This document shows positions 46,006 through 56,035 of a stretch of 64,000 bases of DNA, piece by piece; the first letter of the stretch is position 1; each line of letters opens with the position of its first letter. Source of the DNA: Craspedostauros australis (taxonomy: Eukaryota > Bacillariophyta > Bacillariophyceae > Mastogloiales > Achnanthaceae); the NCBI GenBank assembly GCA_026770025.1, contig JAMXDE010000015.1:1795160-1859159 (forward strand). Direction: 5' to 3'. The notes beneath the pieces are model-generated. The model had not been told where the DNA came from, ran no database searches, and was given only the letters and a program-made list of their open reading frames with translations. A program made the position numbers and the translations under genes.

Positions 46006-47343
46006 ATGAACTGCACCATGGATGATGTCGCCAACACCAACCATGACCCTCACTTCGAGGCATTCTGGAAACAGCTTTATGGACAACAATTGCCACAGAC
46101 GACCATCGTCGTTACGGATGGCAACTACGACATGCAAGTCAACTGCTGCGACATCACACCCAAACGGATGGAACACTGGGACATGGCCATCGAAGCAGGA
46201 TTCACCTTCGCTGACTTGAAATCGATGGTGGAGCGGCACAAGATCGTTATTTTATCACCTGATGTTCTACTGAGCGATTCGTGGCTCCAGAGCTGCGGGC
46301 GGATGCGCATTGGATCCCTGAAACTGGAATTCGGCACCATTGACCAATTCGGAGAAGACAAGCAAGCGATTCGATTCGTACTTCGATTGGTTGCCGAACA
46401 TCCACTCAAAGTTCCATTCGACAGAGGAATCCAATTGAATAAGTCCTTCGTGGAGATGAAGCAGCTCCACGATATTCCTCTTGTGCCACATTGTGTGTGT
46501 TTGGATTCATGTGATCTTGTTGATTGCGACAAGCTCATGCTCAACATCTCCCAAAACTCTAAACACGTTGTATTCAGTGACTGCAAGCTCGCCGATGGGG
46601 GCACTGATTTGTGCAGGTGGCTGTCTCCAAACAATTGCAGAGTCACCACAGCAACATTTTTATCCACCCGTATCACTTGCGATAGCTTGGCAAAGCTATT
46701 CCAGTCAAACAAGCGCATCAACAAGCTCGGCATCAATTTCTGTGGGGACTACAGCGCCCAACAAATGTGCTCACGACAAGAAATCGACCAGATCATCAAT
46801 TTCCTTTCAAATGCATCACACCTGAAGAAGCTCACGATTTCTGGTATTTGGAACGGGTTATCGCGACAAGAACAAGAGACATGGTTCGACACTTTGATAT
46901 CACTCCTGGGAAACAAGAGCTTGTCATCTCTCACATACTTGGAGTTCTGGAATCCCGACATGTCTGAGGTTCCCCCAGAGACCCTCTCGGCACAAATGGA
47001 AGCACTTCAGCATGCCTTGGGGGAGACTACCCAACTCACCTACCTCGACATTCGACCACGCCCGCCTGACGAACATGCCCATTCATACAATGCGCTTGTT
47101 GAACATAGCTTGCGGCGAAATCATCGCAACAAGGTGAGAGCAGTGCTGTGTTCCCTTCCAACATGGTCGCGGCCGCTGGCCCTGTTTGGGAAGATGCTGA
47201 TGACAAGAATCCGACGTTGGGGTCCAATGGGTTCCACGAACGAGACTTTCCATCTTCTGTTGCAGGGCAGTGAGATGTTGAAACAGGCGCGGGATGACAA
47301 GAGAGCGGATTGGTTCGTCCGAGTTGATGATGCTTCTGCTTGA
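46006..47343 (+). CDS. array LRR-like protein, copy 3 (truncated C-terminus)
   Basis: 445 residues from ATG 46006 (MNCTMDDVANTNHDP). Residues about 15-45 are the most divergent of all copies (GQQLPQTTIVVTDGNYDMQV), and the acidic EED is reduced to ED. Variable patches include SDSWLQSCGRMRIGSLKLEF and GDYSAQQMCSRQEID. TGA at 47341 ends the frame after VRVDDASA; a second in-frame stop (TAG after KKGT) follows before the conserved end near 47421, so about 26 residues are lost. The remaining repeats are intact and ORF retention over 1.3 kb is notable. Confidence 0.72.
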   Translation: MNCTMDDVANTNHDPHFEAFWKQLYGQQLPQTTIVVTDGNYDMQVNCCDITPKRMEHWDMAIEAGFTFADLKSMVERHKIVILSPDVLLSDSWLQSCGRMRIGSLKLEFGTIDQFGEDKQAIRFVLRLVAEHPLKVPFDRGIQLNKSFVEMKQLHDIPLVPHCVCLDSCDLVDCDKLMLNISQNSKHVVFSDCKLADGGTDLCRWLSPNNCRVTTATFLSTRITCDSLAKLFQSNKRINKLGINFCGDYSAQQMCSRQEIDQIINFLSNASHLKKLTISGIWNGLSRQEQETWFDTLISLLGNKSLSSLTYLEFWNPDMSEVPPETLSAQMEALQHALGETTQLTYLDIRPRPPDEHAHSYNALVEHSLRRNHRNKVRAVLCSLPTWSRPLALFGKMLMTRIRRWGPMGSTNETFHLLLQGSEMLKQARDDKRADWFVRVDDASA

Positions 47344-47587
47344 AGTGCGGAAAAGAAAGGCACATAGATGTTTGATGCGATCCTGGATGGCCTTGGAGTA
47401 CTCTGGTCGTCAAGTAATTAGAACAGCGCATGAAGACAGTATTGATACTCTGGTGAATGTGTATGTGTGTTGTCGTCCGAGCAGGATGGAACAAGGGAGA
47501 TGGTTGGTTGAGTGATTGCGATTGCGTGCGGTAATTGGTGAGAAGTATGGAATGTCTAATAACAGAATGTGAAAGCGTCCGCGGAAC

Positions 47588-48527
47588 CTATCTGCACCAC
47601 ATCATGATTTCACGCCGCTCCATACATTCTCGTACCCTCGGAATGGCAGCATCCAGAAAGATCTTCTTCACAACGCCCATCTTGTCCATGGTGAAGAACA
47701 ACACATCCCGGAACTTGGCCAATGGCCCCAACGAGGCCTCCAGGTACTCCAGCAGACCAGCCTTGAGCGTGATGCCCATGATGCCTGTGGTGGTGGACCA
47801 TCGCTTGTCTTTGTAATCTGTCTGCAGGATCTCTTCGAGGCTGTTCCAACCATTGGCTGGTCCATCGTACTGCATATTGTATTGACGAATGGCGTTGACC
47901 AGGTAGTAGGCGTCTTGGATGGTCTCATTGGCGCCCTGTCCCAGGAACGGTGACATGGCGTGCGCCGCATCACCGCAGACAGTAAGGATGGCGACCTTGT
48001 CTGCGCTGGTGCTTCCATTGCAGCCACGGTTGCGATTTCCGGTGGTGGCCATCATCGCCTTCGTACATCGCGCAAAGGGATTGTGGAAGTAGATCCCCAA
48101 CTCGAAGAATCGATCGGCATTGTCGATGAGTCGATCGATGATGGGCCTTGTGATGTGCGTGCGGATCTTGGCACCATCGATCTGCTGTCACATCTGTTGC
48201 TGGATGCGCTCGGCCTCGGATGATGCCTCCCAAGCGACGTTGTTGTCGTTGGTGTCGGTATTGCTGTTGTTCTCGAAACCATGCGCCAAGAAGAGACCGG
48301 CGATGCCACCGTCGATCACGGCAATCTTCCATATTGGTTGGTGGTTCCCACTCCCACTCCCATTGCTGCTTCTGCTACTGCTTCGCTTCTGCGTTGGAGT
48401 GAGGATGACGGGGATGGTGAAGCAGTGAGTCCGTTGCCACCAACATGCACGCAATGTAGATGGCACCAATCATCCTCTATTGATGCATCAACCACGTCGT
48501 TGGTGTCATTGCTGCCAATGCTGCCGT
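47588..48527 (-). pseudogene. FAD monooxygenase, array copy 3 (internal deletion)
   Basis: The start codon equivalent is ACG and a TAG interrupts the signal peptide (HQ*RM). The first FAD motif is IAVIDGGIAGLFLAHGF (first Gly changed). An internal deletion then joins AHGFENN to VAWEASSEAERIQQQM, removing the whole substrate-binding middle. In contrast, the C-terminal half is the best preserved of all copies: GIYFHNPFARCTKAMM, ILTVCGDAAHAMSPFLGQGA, EYLEASLGPLAKF and the end MERREIMMWCR. This copy identifies the family by the GDAAHAM-PFLGQGA second FAD motif. Confidence 0.82.
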
Positions 48528-49459
48528 TGCTGTGATTCTTCTGGTTGTGGCTGTCTCTGTGGTTGGGCGATCAATGAGTGAGGAACCAAGTCAACCAGCC
48601 GGCATCGTTCGAAGTCTCTCCCCAGAAACAGAGAGAGAGCGTTGGTAGGTATCGTACTCTGTGGATAGACACTTGATGGCAACGGTGATCATCATGTGAC
48701 CGTTGTGGTTGTGACGATCTGTGTCAGTATTCTGCAGCGATGTCTGCAACAGGAGCACCACCATGGCCATCGTCATCGCCACAGAGTTCGCAATGATTGA
48801 GTGAGGCGAGATGAGTCCTGGATACGTTTGTTGTCGATTGAAACACGAATGGTGTCATCCTCATCATCGCCATCGTCACCCTCTCAACGAAACACGAGAA
48901 ACGCCTCTGATGTCCGCCAAAGAAGTCGTGGTGGATTCGTCACATCGTGGATCTACCCATTGCGGTCGTTCGATAACATCCAACTGCCGAAGCACATACT
49001 ACTATTAGTATGCATTCGTATGGCACAATGGTTGACTCCCCCAAGACCATCACGGAGGGATGTGCTATACTCATGTTGCACGACCTATGGTATCACATGA
49101 AGAGGCGAAACTGTACAGCGTGGCCAAGTTGGGCAGGATCGAAGATCGTATCGTGCGAGCGAGCTAGCTAGCTTCGGGTTGTGATGTGGCTGTCCACGGT
49201 CGTATCACACCACACCACACCATACCAGACACAGTGGTGGAACTGCGCAAGTCCATGCAGGCATGTTGACTGACGACACTTGGCTTCGTGATGAATGCAC
49301 AGGATCATGAAATGGAGGACAGCAAACTTGAGCAAATGAGCTCACAATCGCCATCCAAGCGCAACTGATTTGGGACAACATACTCTGTCTGCTCTGCTGT
49401 TGTGCAACCAACACTATCGACAGCCCCCACCATAAACAGCATCGACAACATACAGCAGG
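48528..49459. other. array spacer C
   Basis: Homologous to the other spacers but shorter; the mini-ORF copy (49087-49167, MVSHEEAKLYSVAKLGRIED) ends after 26 codons. The CT/AG inverted repeat is reduced (48616-48640). The leader before ATG 49460 reads ACATACAGCAGG. Confidence 0.7.
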
Positions 49460-50949
49460 ATGAGCTGCAACACGGATGCCATCGCCAACACCAATACCAA
49501 CACCAACCATGATCCGGACTTCAAGACTTTCTGGAAGCAACTCCATCAAAAAGAGCTGCCACCGAAGACCGTGTTCACTCCACAGTGCACACCAGCAGAG
49601 CAGACCGACTGCTACAGTGTCACACCCAAGCGGATGGAATACTGGGACATGGCCGTCGAAGCAGGATACACTTATGATGACTTGGAATCGATGCGGCGGC
49701 ACAAGCACATTGCTTTATCACCTCATGTTCTACTGACTTGTTTGTCTCACCAGTGCTGCGGGCGGATGCGCATTCTATACCCGTTTCTGGAATTCGGCAC
49801 CATTGACCAATTCAGAGAAGAAGACAAGCAAGCGATTCGCTTCGTAATTCGATTGGCTGCTCACCATCCACCCGAATCTCCATTCGACCAACGCATCCGC
49901 TTGCATCGATGCTTCGTGGAGATGAAGCAGCTCCACGATATCCCTCTTGTGACACATCGTGTGGATTTGTGCTCATGTGATCTTGTTGATTGTGACAAGC
50001 TCATGTTCAACATCTCCCAAAACTCCAAACACGTTGAGTTTAGTTTCTGTAAGCTCGCCAATGGGGGTGCCGATTTGTGCAGATGGCTGTCTCCAAACAA
50101 TTGCAGCATCACCGAAGTATCCTTCTCAAAAACCACTATCACTTGCGATGGCATGGCCAAGCTATTCCAGTCAAACAAGCGCATCAACAAGCTCAACATC
50201 GATTTCGGTCTGGTCCGCATCCCCCGACGAATCTACTCACAACAAGAAATCGACCAGATCATCAAACTCCTTTCCGATGCATCACACCTGAAGAAGCTAA
50301 AGGTTTTCAATCTTTGGAACGGGTCATCGCGACAAGAGCAGATTAGGATGTTCGACACTCCGATATTGCTTCTGGGAAACAAGAGCTTGTCATATCTCAG
50401 ATACCGGGACTTCCTGAATCCCTGCGTGTTTGAGGTTCCGCCCGAGACACTCTCGGCACAAATGGAAGCACTTCAGCAAGCCTTGGAGCAGACTACCCAA
50501 CTCACCTATCTCGACATTCGACCAGGCCCGCCCGGCAAACATGCCCGTGTGTACGATGCACTTGTTCCACGTATCTTCCGGTGAAATTATCGCAACAAGA
50601 TGAGATCAATGTTGCGTTCCCTTCCGACATGGTCGCGGCCACAGGCCCTGTTTGGGGAGATGCTGATGAGAACAAACAAACGTTGGGGTCCAATGGGTTC
50701 CACGAACGAGACTTTTCACATTCTGCTACAGTGCAGTGACATGTTGAAACAGACATGGGACGATCGTCATGCCGATGAGCAACGACAGAAGAAATAGCGC
50801 CGCAGCGATAAGGTCATGGGCCTTCAATGAAATCGGCAGCCAACTGGCCACACTCGTGAAAGCGACGGAGCTTCTGATTGGTGTTTACAAAGCAAAGAAA
50901 GGTGTGTCGATGATTGATGCGATGCTGTATCACCTTAAACAACTGTAAG
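49460..50949 (+). pseudogene. array LRR-like gene, copy 4 (nonsense, disrupted end)
   Basis: ATG 49460 (MSCNTDAIANTNTNTN) opens 374 codons up to a TGA that replaces the Arg codon after RIFR (50582). The same frame continues with conserved sequence (SLPTWSRPQALFGEMLMRTN, NETFHILLQCSDMLKQTWDD) to 50797. There the end is scrambled, and the terminal motif (AKKGVSMIDAMLYHL) reappears in another frame at about 50890-50949 after a 90-bp insertion. Variable patches: TCLSHQCCGRMRILYPFLEF, GLVRIPRRIYSQQEID. A truncated 374-residue protein covering most repeats is still possible. Confidence 0.7.
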
Positions 50950-51236
50950 ACAACTGCTCTCATCCAAATCCACTGACTGCAAGCGAATCGAGTGTGAGTA
51001 TGTAGCACTCATGCCCATGCCCGTGCGCGTTGCTGCCAAGACCACAATAGTGATGCATCCGCAACGACGAGAAACCACACAGCGTCAACACCAAACAAAG
51101 CAAAGAGAGTCACGATGATACTATAATATGATTCTACTATTTGGGATACTCTATCTCCGACGATCGGCATGCTTGACTTGCGGTCAACGAAAGTCAGAGG
51201 CGTCGGCAGCGAGAGTCGCAAAACAAAACCGATGTT
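50950..51236. other. intergenic between convergent genes
   Basis: 3' regions of LRR copy 4 and of the acidic tail-anchored gene; AT-rich around 51115-51145. No gene seen. Confidence 0.5.
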
Positions 51237-52846
51237 TCAGCCCGCCAGCACGACGCCTGCTGCGATGCCACCAACGATGATGAGGACAGCCACGATGACG
51301 ACGGGGACCATGTTGGTGCTTTTGTTCGGTGCTGGTTCCTGCAACGTCGGCTTTGTGGTGGTGGTGGCCGTCTGCGCCTCAATGTCGACAGAATGCATGC
51401 TTGTGATGTTGCCGGTGTCCTGCTCGGCCACGTTCTTCGGATCGAGATGCTGGCTGGATCCCTTGGAGGGTCCGATGGATTCTTTTCGCGTGAGCTGCGT
51501 GACTGGTGGATCTTGATTGATGGTTTGCGCCGGAGCAGTTGTGGGCATCATGGGAGTGATGGATATTTCGATGGAGTTGGTGCGCGAGACGAGCTGGGTG
51601 GGCATGTCCTCATTGGTGTCGTTGGTCTCGTTGAGGAGGATGGCGGAATGAGTGGATTGGCTTTTGTCCAAAACCACCCGGCTGAAGCGGAACTGCCGCT
51701 CATGAGGCGGTTGGCGGATGTGGAGATGTAGGTAGACGTTGGGTCTTTGGTGGAAGCTGGATCCTCACCATCCATGTCCGTGTCCATGTCCACATTGCTG
51801 TGGTTGGATTCCTTGGAAAGGGGGTTGGTGGAGTCCTGGTTGCCATGGTTGCTGTTGGATGAATTGGAGGTGGTGGCCGTGCGCTGGGTGCCGTCGTTTT
51901 TGGCGGAGACCATGGAGGAGAAGATCCCGGAGTCCCCATTGGAATGGGCACCGAATTCGCCTGGCTTGCGTTTGTTGACAGTTCTGGTGGACGGTCGCTC
52001 CGTCTCGTCGCCCTCCTCGCCTTCGACGACTGGCTCCAGTCCACCTTCCTGGCGGATGGAGGACATCCTCTTGGCGGCGGAGAAGCCGAAGGACGAGCCC
52101 CCGTTGGAGGAGGCGTTGGGGCTGCCTCTGGCCAGCTGGGGCGTCCTGGACGGCGCGGTGCTGGTGTTGGGAGATGTTCCGATCGCGCGTGGGCGCTGGT
52201 CGGATGTGGAACGGAATTCGTCACGAAAGGAGTCATCTCGCATGGAGTCGTCCTCGTCTGTGAACTCATCGAAGCCTCCATCGGTCATCTTGTCGCCCGC
52301 CTCCTCATCGGAACACTGGCTCTCGATGTTGTCATCGTCATCTTCGATGATGTGGATGTTGTCATCTATCTGCTGCGTGTTGGCGGCGGCACCCGCGCTG
52401 ACGTTGTGACTCTGGCTGTGGCTGTGGCTGCGACTGCGACTGTTGGCGTCGGCACCTTCATCGTCGTCGCTGTTGTCGCTGTCAATGTCGTCATCCAGGC
52501 CTTCATCCAGGCCTTCGTCGAAGGGCTCCTCGTCGCTGTCCACCACCCTCCTCGCACTGATGGAGTCCACCATGTCGGCGTCGAAGTCCTGCTGCGAGTG
52601 CATGGAGAACTCTGCCTCATTGTCATCGCCGTACACGGTCTGCTGCTTGCCGCCCAGGTCGTCCATGTACTTGGAGGTGTAGGCGGAGGCGTAGCCGGTG
52701 GGCGATGATGCTGCCGATGACGACATGGGGCTTGGTGATGGTGCAGAGTTGCGGCCGTACTGGTGACCGATCTTTCGTTCAATGCCGGACGTGGAGAAGG
52801 ACGACCGTGAAGCCTTGCTGGTGAACGGGAGTCTGTTGTCTTCCAT
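51237..52846 (-). CDS. acidic Ser-rich protein with C-terminal membrane anchor
   Basis: Starts at ATG 52846 (MEDNRLPFTSKASRS). A Ser-rich head is followed by a highly acidic region (DSDEEPFDEGLDEGLDDDID, DEFTDEDDSMRDD), a His/Ser repeat (SRSHSHSQSH) and a Ser/Asn/Thr-rich region. The frame changes between about 51690 and 51770: the first frame runs to 51548 as Pro/Ser noise, whereas the second gives VVLDKSQSTHSAILLNETND and ends in a hydrophobic anchor (MVPVVIVAVLIIVGGIAAGV) with stop at 51237. No convincing intron in the right phase was found, so either a small unusual intron, a sequencing error or a real frameshift separates the halves. A tail-anchored cytosolic protein is inferred. It interrupts the LRR/monooxygenase array and looks intact otherwise. 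Family not recognised. Confidence 0.6.
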
Positions 52847-53287
52847 CGATTTGTGTTGTCTTCTGTTGTCTTGTGTTGTATTGGGTTGGGTTGGGTTGGG
52901 TTGTTTTGGGAATGATCCGCTCTGTTGCTTCGTTCAATCCTCCAATCGTTCGTTCAATCGTTCAATCGTTCAATCGCACAATGATCGATGCTCAATATTG
53001 AATGGATGGCCTGTTGCGACTAACGTGATTGCTGATGGCGCAGTATCCAGTATCCAATGTCCAATGTCCAACGTCCAGTGGTGGATCTACTCTCTCTCTC
53101 TCTCTCTCTCTTTCCCTCTCTCCAGTGATTCTTGAGGCAACGGGCTGATGCGATGCGATACAACACTGTGGTTGATGTTGATGATGGTGTCGCCGTTGCG
53201 ATTGTTGCGCCTGTCAGAGGAAATGGCCATCGGTGGTTCTCAATCCACAACGGAAGAAAAGTGTCGGGGATGGTGATGACAGTGAGT
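52847..53287. repeat. microsatellite-rich upstream region
   Basis: 5' region of the tail-anchored gene. It holds (TTGGG)4 at 52881-52900, repeated CGTTCAAT at 52931-52976, repeated ATCCA/ATGTCCA at 53044-53080, and a (CT)n tract at 53090-53120. The dense cluster of different simple repeats sits exactly between the inserted gene and the resumed array sequence. Confidence 0.75.
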
Positions 53288-53375
53288 TCGTTGCCACCAC
53301 CATGCACGCAATGCAGATGGCACCAATCATCATCTTTTGATGCATCAACCACGTTGTTGCTGCCAATGCTGCCGT
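53288..53375 (-). pseudogene. FAD monooxygenase remnant (signal peptide only)
   Basis: Matches the signal-peptide region of the other enzyme copies (WLMHQKMMIGAICIACMVVA), with ACG at the start position as in copy 3. Homology ends near 53288, and the FAD domain is absent; the following minus-strand sequence is unrelated. This marks where the array unit was cut by the 51.2-53.3 kb segment. Confidence 0.7.
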
Positions 53376-54386
53376 TGCTGTGATTCTTCTGGTTGTGGCT
53401 GTCTCTGTGGTTGGGCGATCAATCAGTGAGGAACCAAGTCAACCAGCTGGCATCGTTCGAAGTCTCTCCCCAGAAACAGAGAGAGAGAGAGAGAGCGAGA
53501 GTATTGGCATGCTCTGTGAATATATACTTGATGGCAACGGTGATCATTATGTGACCGTTGTGGTTGTGACGATCTGTATCAGTATTCTGCAGCGATGTCT
53601 GTAGCAGCAGCACCACCATGGCCATCGTCATCGCCACAGAGTTCGCAATGATTGAGTGAGGCGAGATGAGTCCTGGATACGTTTGTTGTGAATTGAAACA
53701 TGAGTGGTGTCACCATCGTCGTCATCGTCATCGCCACAAAACACGAGAAAACGCCTCTGACGTCCACCGAAGAAGTCATCGTGGATTCTTCACATCGTGG
53801 ATCAGCCCATCGGAGTCGTTCGATAACATCCAACTCCCGAAGAACTGTATCGATTGGAGTATAATACAATAGTATCGTGGTTGACTCCCCCAAGACCATC
53901 ACAGAGGGATGTGTCTATTCATTTTACACAAACAATGGTATCACATGAAGAGGCGCAACTGCACAGCGTGGACAAGTTGGGCACCATCGAAGGTCGTATC
54001 GTGCGAGCGAGCGAGCTAGTCAGCTTCGGATCATGATGTAGCTGTCCACGGTCGTATCATACCATACCATACCATGCCATACCATCGCATAGCATGTCAT
54101 ACACCGTGAGGAACTGCGCAAGTCCACGCAGGCGTGTTGACTGACGACACGTTGCTTCGTGATCAATGTACAGGATCATGGAATGGAGGACAGCAATCTT
54201 GAGCAGATGAACTCACAATCGCCATCCAAGCGCAACTGATTTGGGACCACATACTCTGCCTGCTCTATCAGCTCTACTCGTACGATTGTACCACCAACAG
54301 CAACGACCACCAACAGCAACAATCATCATCAGTAGCAATCAGCAACGATCAGCAACGACAACAACGACAGAAACGACAAGAAGAGG
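53376..54386. other. array spacer D
   Basis: Homologous to spacers A-C. CT/AG inverted repeat 53462-53500, conserved mini-ORF 53935-54036 (33 codons, same protein start as in spacer B), and an expanded (CCATA)n run at 54055-54100. CAACAGCAA/CGACAACAA repeats form the leader before ATG 54387. Confidence 0.7.
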
Positions 54387-55850
54387 ATGAACCGCAACAT
54401 GGATGCTGTCGCCAACACCAATACCAACATCAACCATGATCCAGACTTCAAGACTTTCTGGAAACAACTCCATCGAAACAAGCTACCACCGAAGACCGTG
54501 TTCAATGTGCAGAGTCATCCAAGACAGCAGATTGACTGCTACAGTGTCACACCCAAGCGGACGGAATACTGGGACATGGCCATCGAAGCAGGATTCACCT
54601 TTTCTGACTTGAAATCGATGAAGCGGCGGCACAAGCACATTGCTTTATCACCTCATGTTCTACTGAGCAATTGGTGGTACTGGGGCTGCAGGCGGATGCG
54701 CATTCGATCCCTGTATCTGAACTTCGGCAGGGATGGCCAATTGGGAGAAGAAGACAAGCAAGCGATTCGCTTCGTGCTTCGATTGGCTGCCGAACACCCA
54801 CTCAAATCTTCATTCGACGAATGCATCGAATTGGACAAGTCCTTCGTGGAGATGAAGCAGCTCCACGAGATCCCTCTTGTGTCACATTGTGTGCATTTGT
54901 GCTCATGTGATCTTGTTGATTGCGACAAGCTCATGTTCAACATCTCCCAAAACTCCAAATATGTTATGTTTAGTAACTGTAAGCTCGCCAATGGGGGCGC
55001 TGATTTGTGCAGATGGCTGTCTCCAAACAATTGCAGTATCACTGAAGTATCCTTCGTATGCACCCGCGTCACTTGTGATACCTTGGCAAAGCTATTCCAG
55101 TCAAACAAGCGCATCAACAAGCTCCAAATCAGTATTTGTCGGGACAACAGCACCCAACACATCCACTCACAAGAAATCGACCGGATCATCCACCTCCTTT
55201 CAGATGCATCACACCTGAAGGAGCTTGGTGTTTCTGGTGTTTGTATTGGGTCATCGGAGCCAGAGCAGATGACATGGTTCGACGCATTGATATCGCTCCT
55301 GGGAAACAAGAGCTTGTCTTCTCTCCAATACAGTCGCTTTTGGAATCCTGGCATGTCTGAAGCTCCACCCGAGACCCTCTCGGCACAGATGGAAGCACTT
55401 CAGCAAGCCTTGGAGCAGACTACCCAACTCACCTATCTCTACATTTCTCCACGCCCGTCTGGCAAACATGCCCATTCATACAATGCGCTTGTTGAACATA
55501 GCTTGCGGCGAAATCATCGCAACAAGGTGAGAGCAGTGCTGTGTTCCCTTCCGACATGGTCGCGGCCACTGGCCCTGTTTGGAGAGATGTTGATGAGAAC
55601 AAGCAAATGTGGGGATACAATGGATGCAATGGTTACAATGGCTCTAATGGGCGCAATGGATCCCATGAGCGAGACTTTCAACGTTCTGTTACAGGGCAGT
55701 GAGACGTTGAAACAGGCATGGGATGACAAGAGAGCGGATCGGCTCGTCCGAGTTGATGATGCTTCTGCTTGTTGTGTGAAAACGAAAGGCACATCGATGA
55801 TTGGCGCGATCCTGCATTGCCTTGGAGTACTCTGGTCGTCGAGTAATTAG
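54387..55850 (+). CDS. array LRR-like protein, copy 5 (full length)
   Basis: 487 residues from ATG 54387 (MNRNMDAVANTNTN); with copy 1 it is one of two complete members and ends in LHCLGVLWSSSN. It is longer than copy 1 because of a Met/Asp/Ala insert (TMDAMVTMALMGAMDPM) in the loop before SETFNVLLQ. That loop also varies in length in other copies. Variable patches: SNWWYWGCRRMRIRSLYLNF, GRDGQLG and RDNSTQHIHSQEID. Invariant blocks: SCDLVDCDKLMFNIS, ANGGADLCRWLSPNNC, LFQSNKRINKL, SLPTWSRPLALFGEM. No signal peptide or membrane span. It converges on enzyme copy 4, whose stop lies 186 bp away. Confidence 0.82.
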   Translation: MNRNMDAVANTNTNINHDPDFKTFWKQLHRNKLPPKTVFNVQSHPRQQIDCYSVTPKRTEYWDMAIEAGFTFSDLKSMKRRHKHIALSPHVLLSNWWYWGCRRMRIRSLYLNFGRDGQLGEEDKQAIRFVLRLAAEHPLKSSFDECIELDKSFVEMKQLHEIPLVSHCVHLCSCDLVDCDKLMFNISQNSKYVMFSNCKLANGGADLCRWLSPNNCSITEVSFVCTRVTCDTLAKLFQSNKRINKLQISICRDNSTQHIHSQEIDRIIHLLSDASHLKELGVSGVCIGSSEPEQMTWFDALISLLGNKSLSSLQYSRFWNPGMSEAPPETLSAQMEALQQALEQTTQLTYLYISPRPSGKHAHSYNALVEHSLRRNHRNKVRAVLCSLPTWSRPLALFGEMLMRTSKCGDTMDAMVTMALMGAMDPMSETFNVLLQGSETLKQAWDDKRADRLVRVDDASACCVKTKGTSMIGAILHCLGVLWSSSN

Positions 55851-56035
55851 AACAGCGCATGAAGACAGCATTGATACTGTGGTGCGTGTGAGTGTGTTGT
55901 TGTACGAGTAGGATGGAACAAGGGAGATGGTTGGGTGATTGTGATTGCGTGCTGCGGTTGATGAGAAGTATGGAATGTCTAGATTGTATGAGTATGGCTG
56001 GTCCATCAACAGCAAGCGAAAGCTGTCCACAGAAC

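Noticed and set aside
40810-54386. Regularly spaced repeats considered as a CRISPR-like or satellite array
   Set aside because: Units are about 4 kb with genes, not short direct repeats with unique spacers; the organism is eukaryotic.
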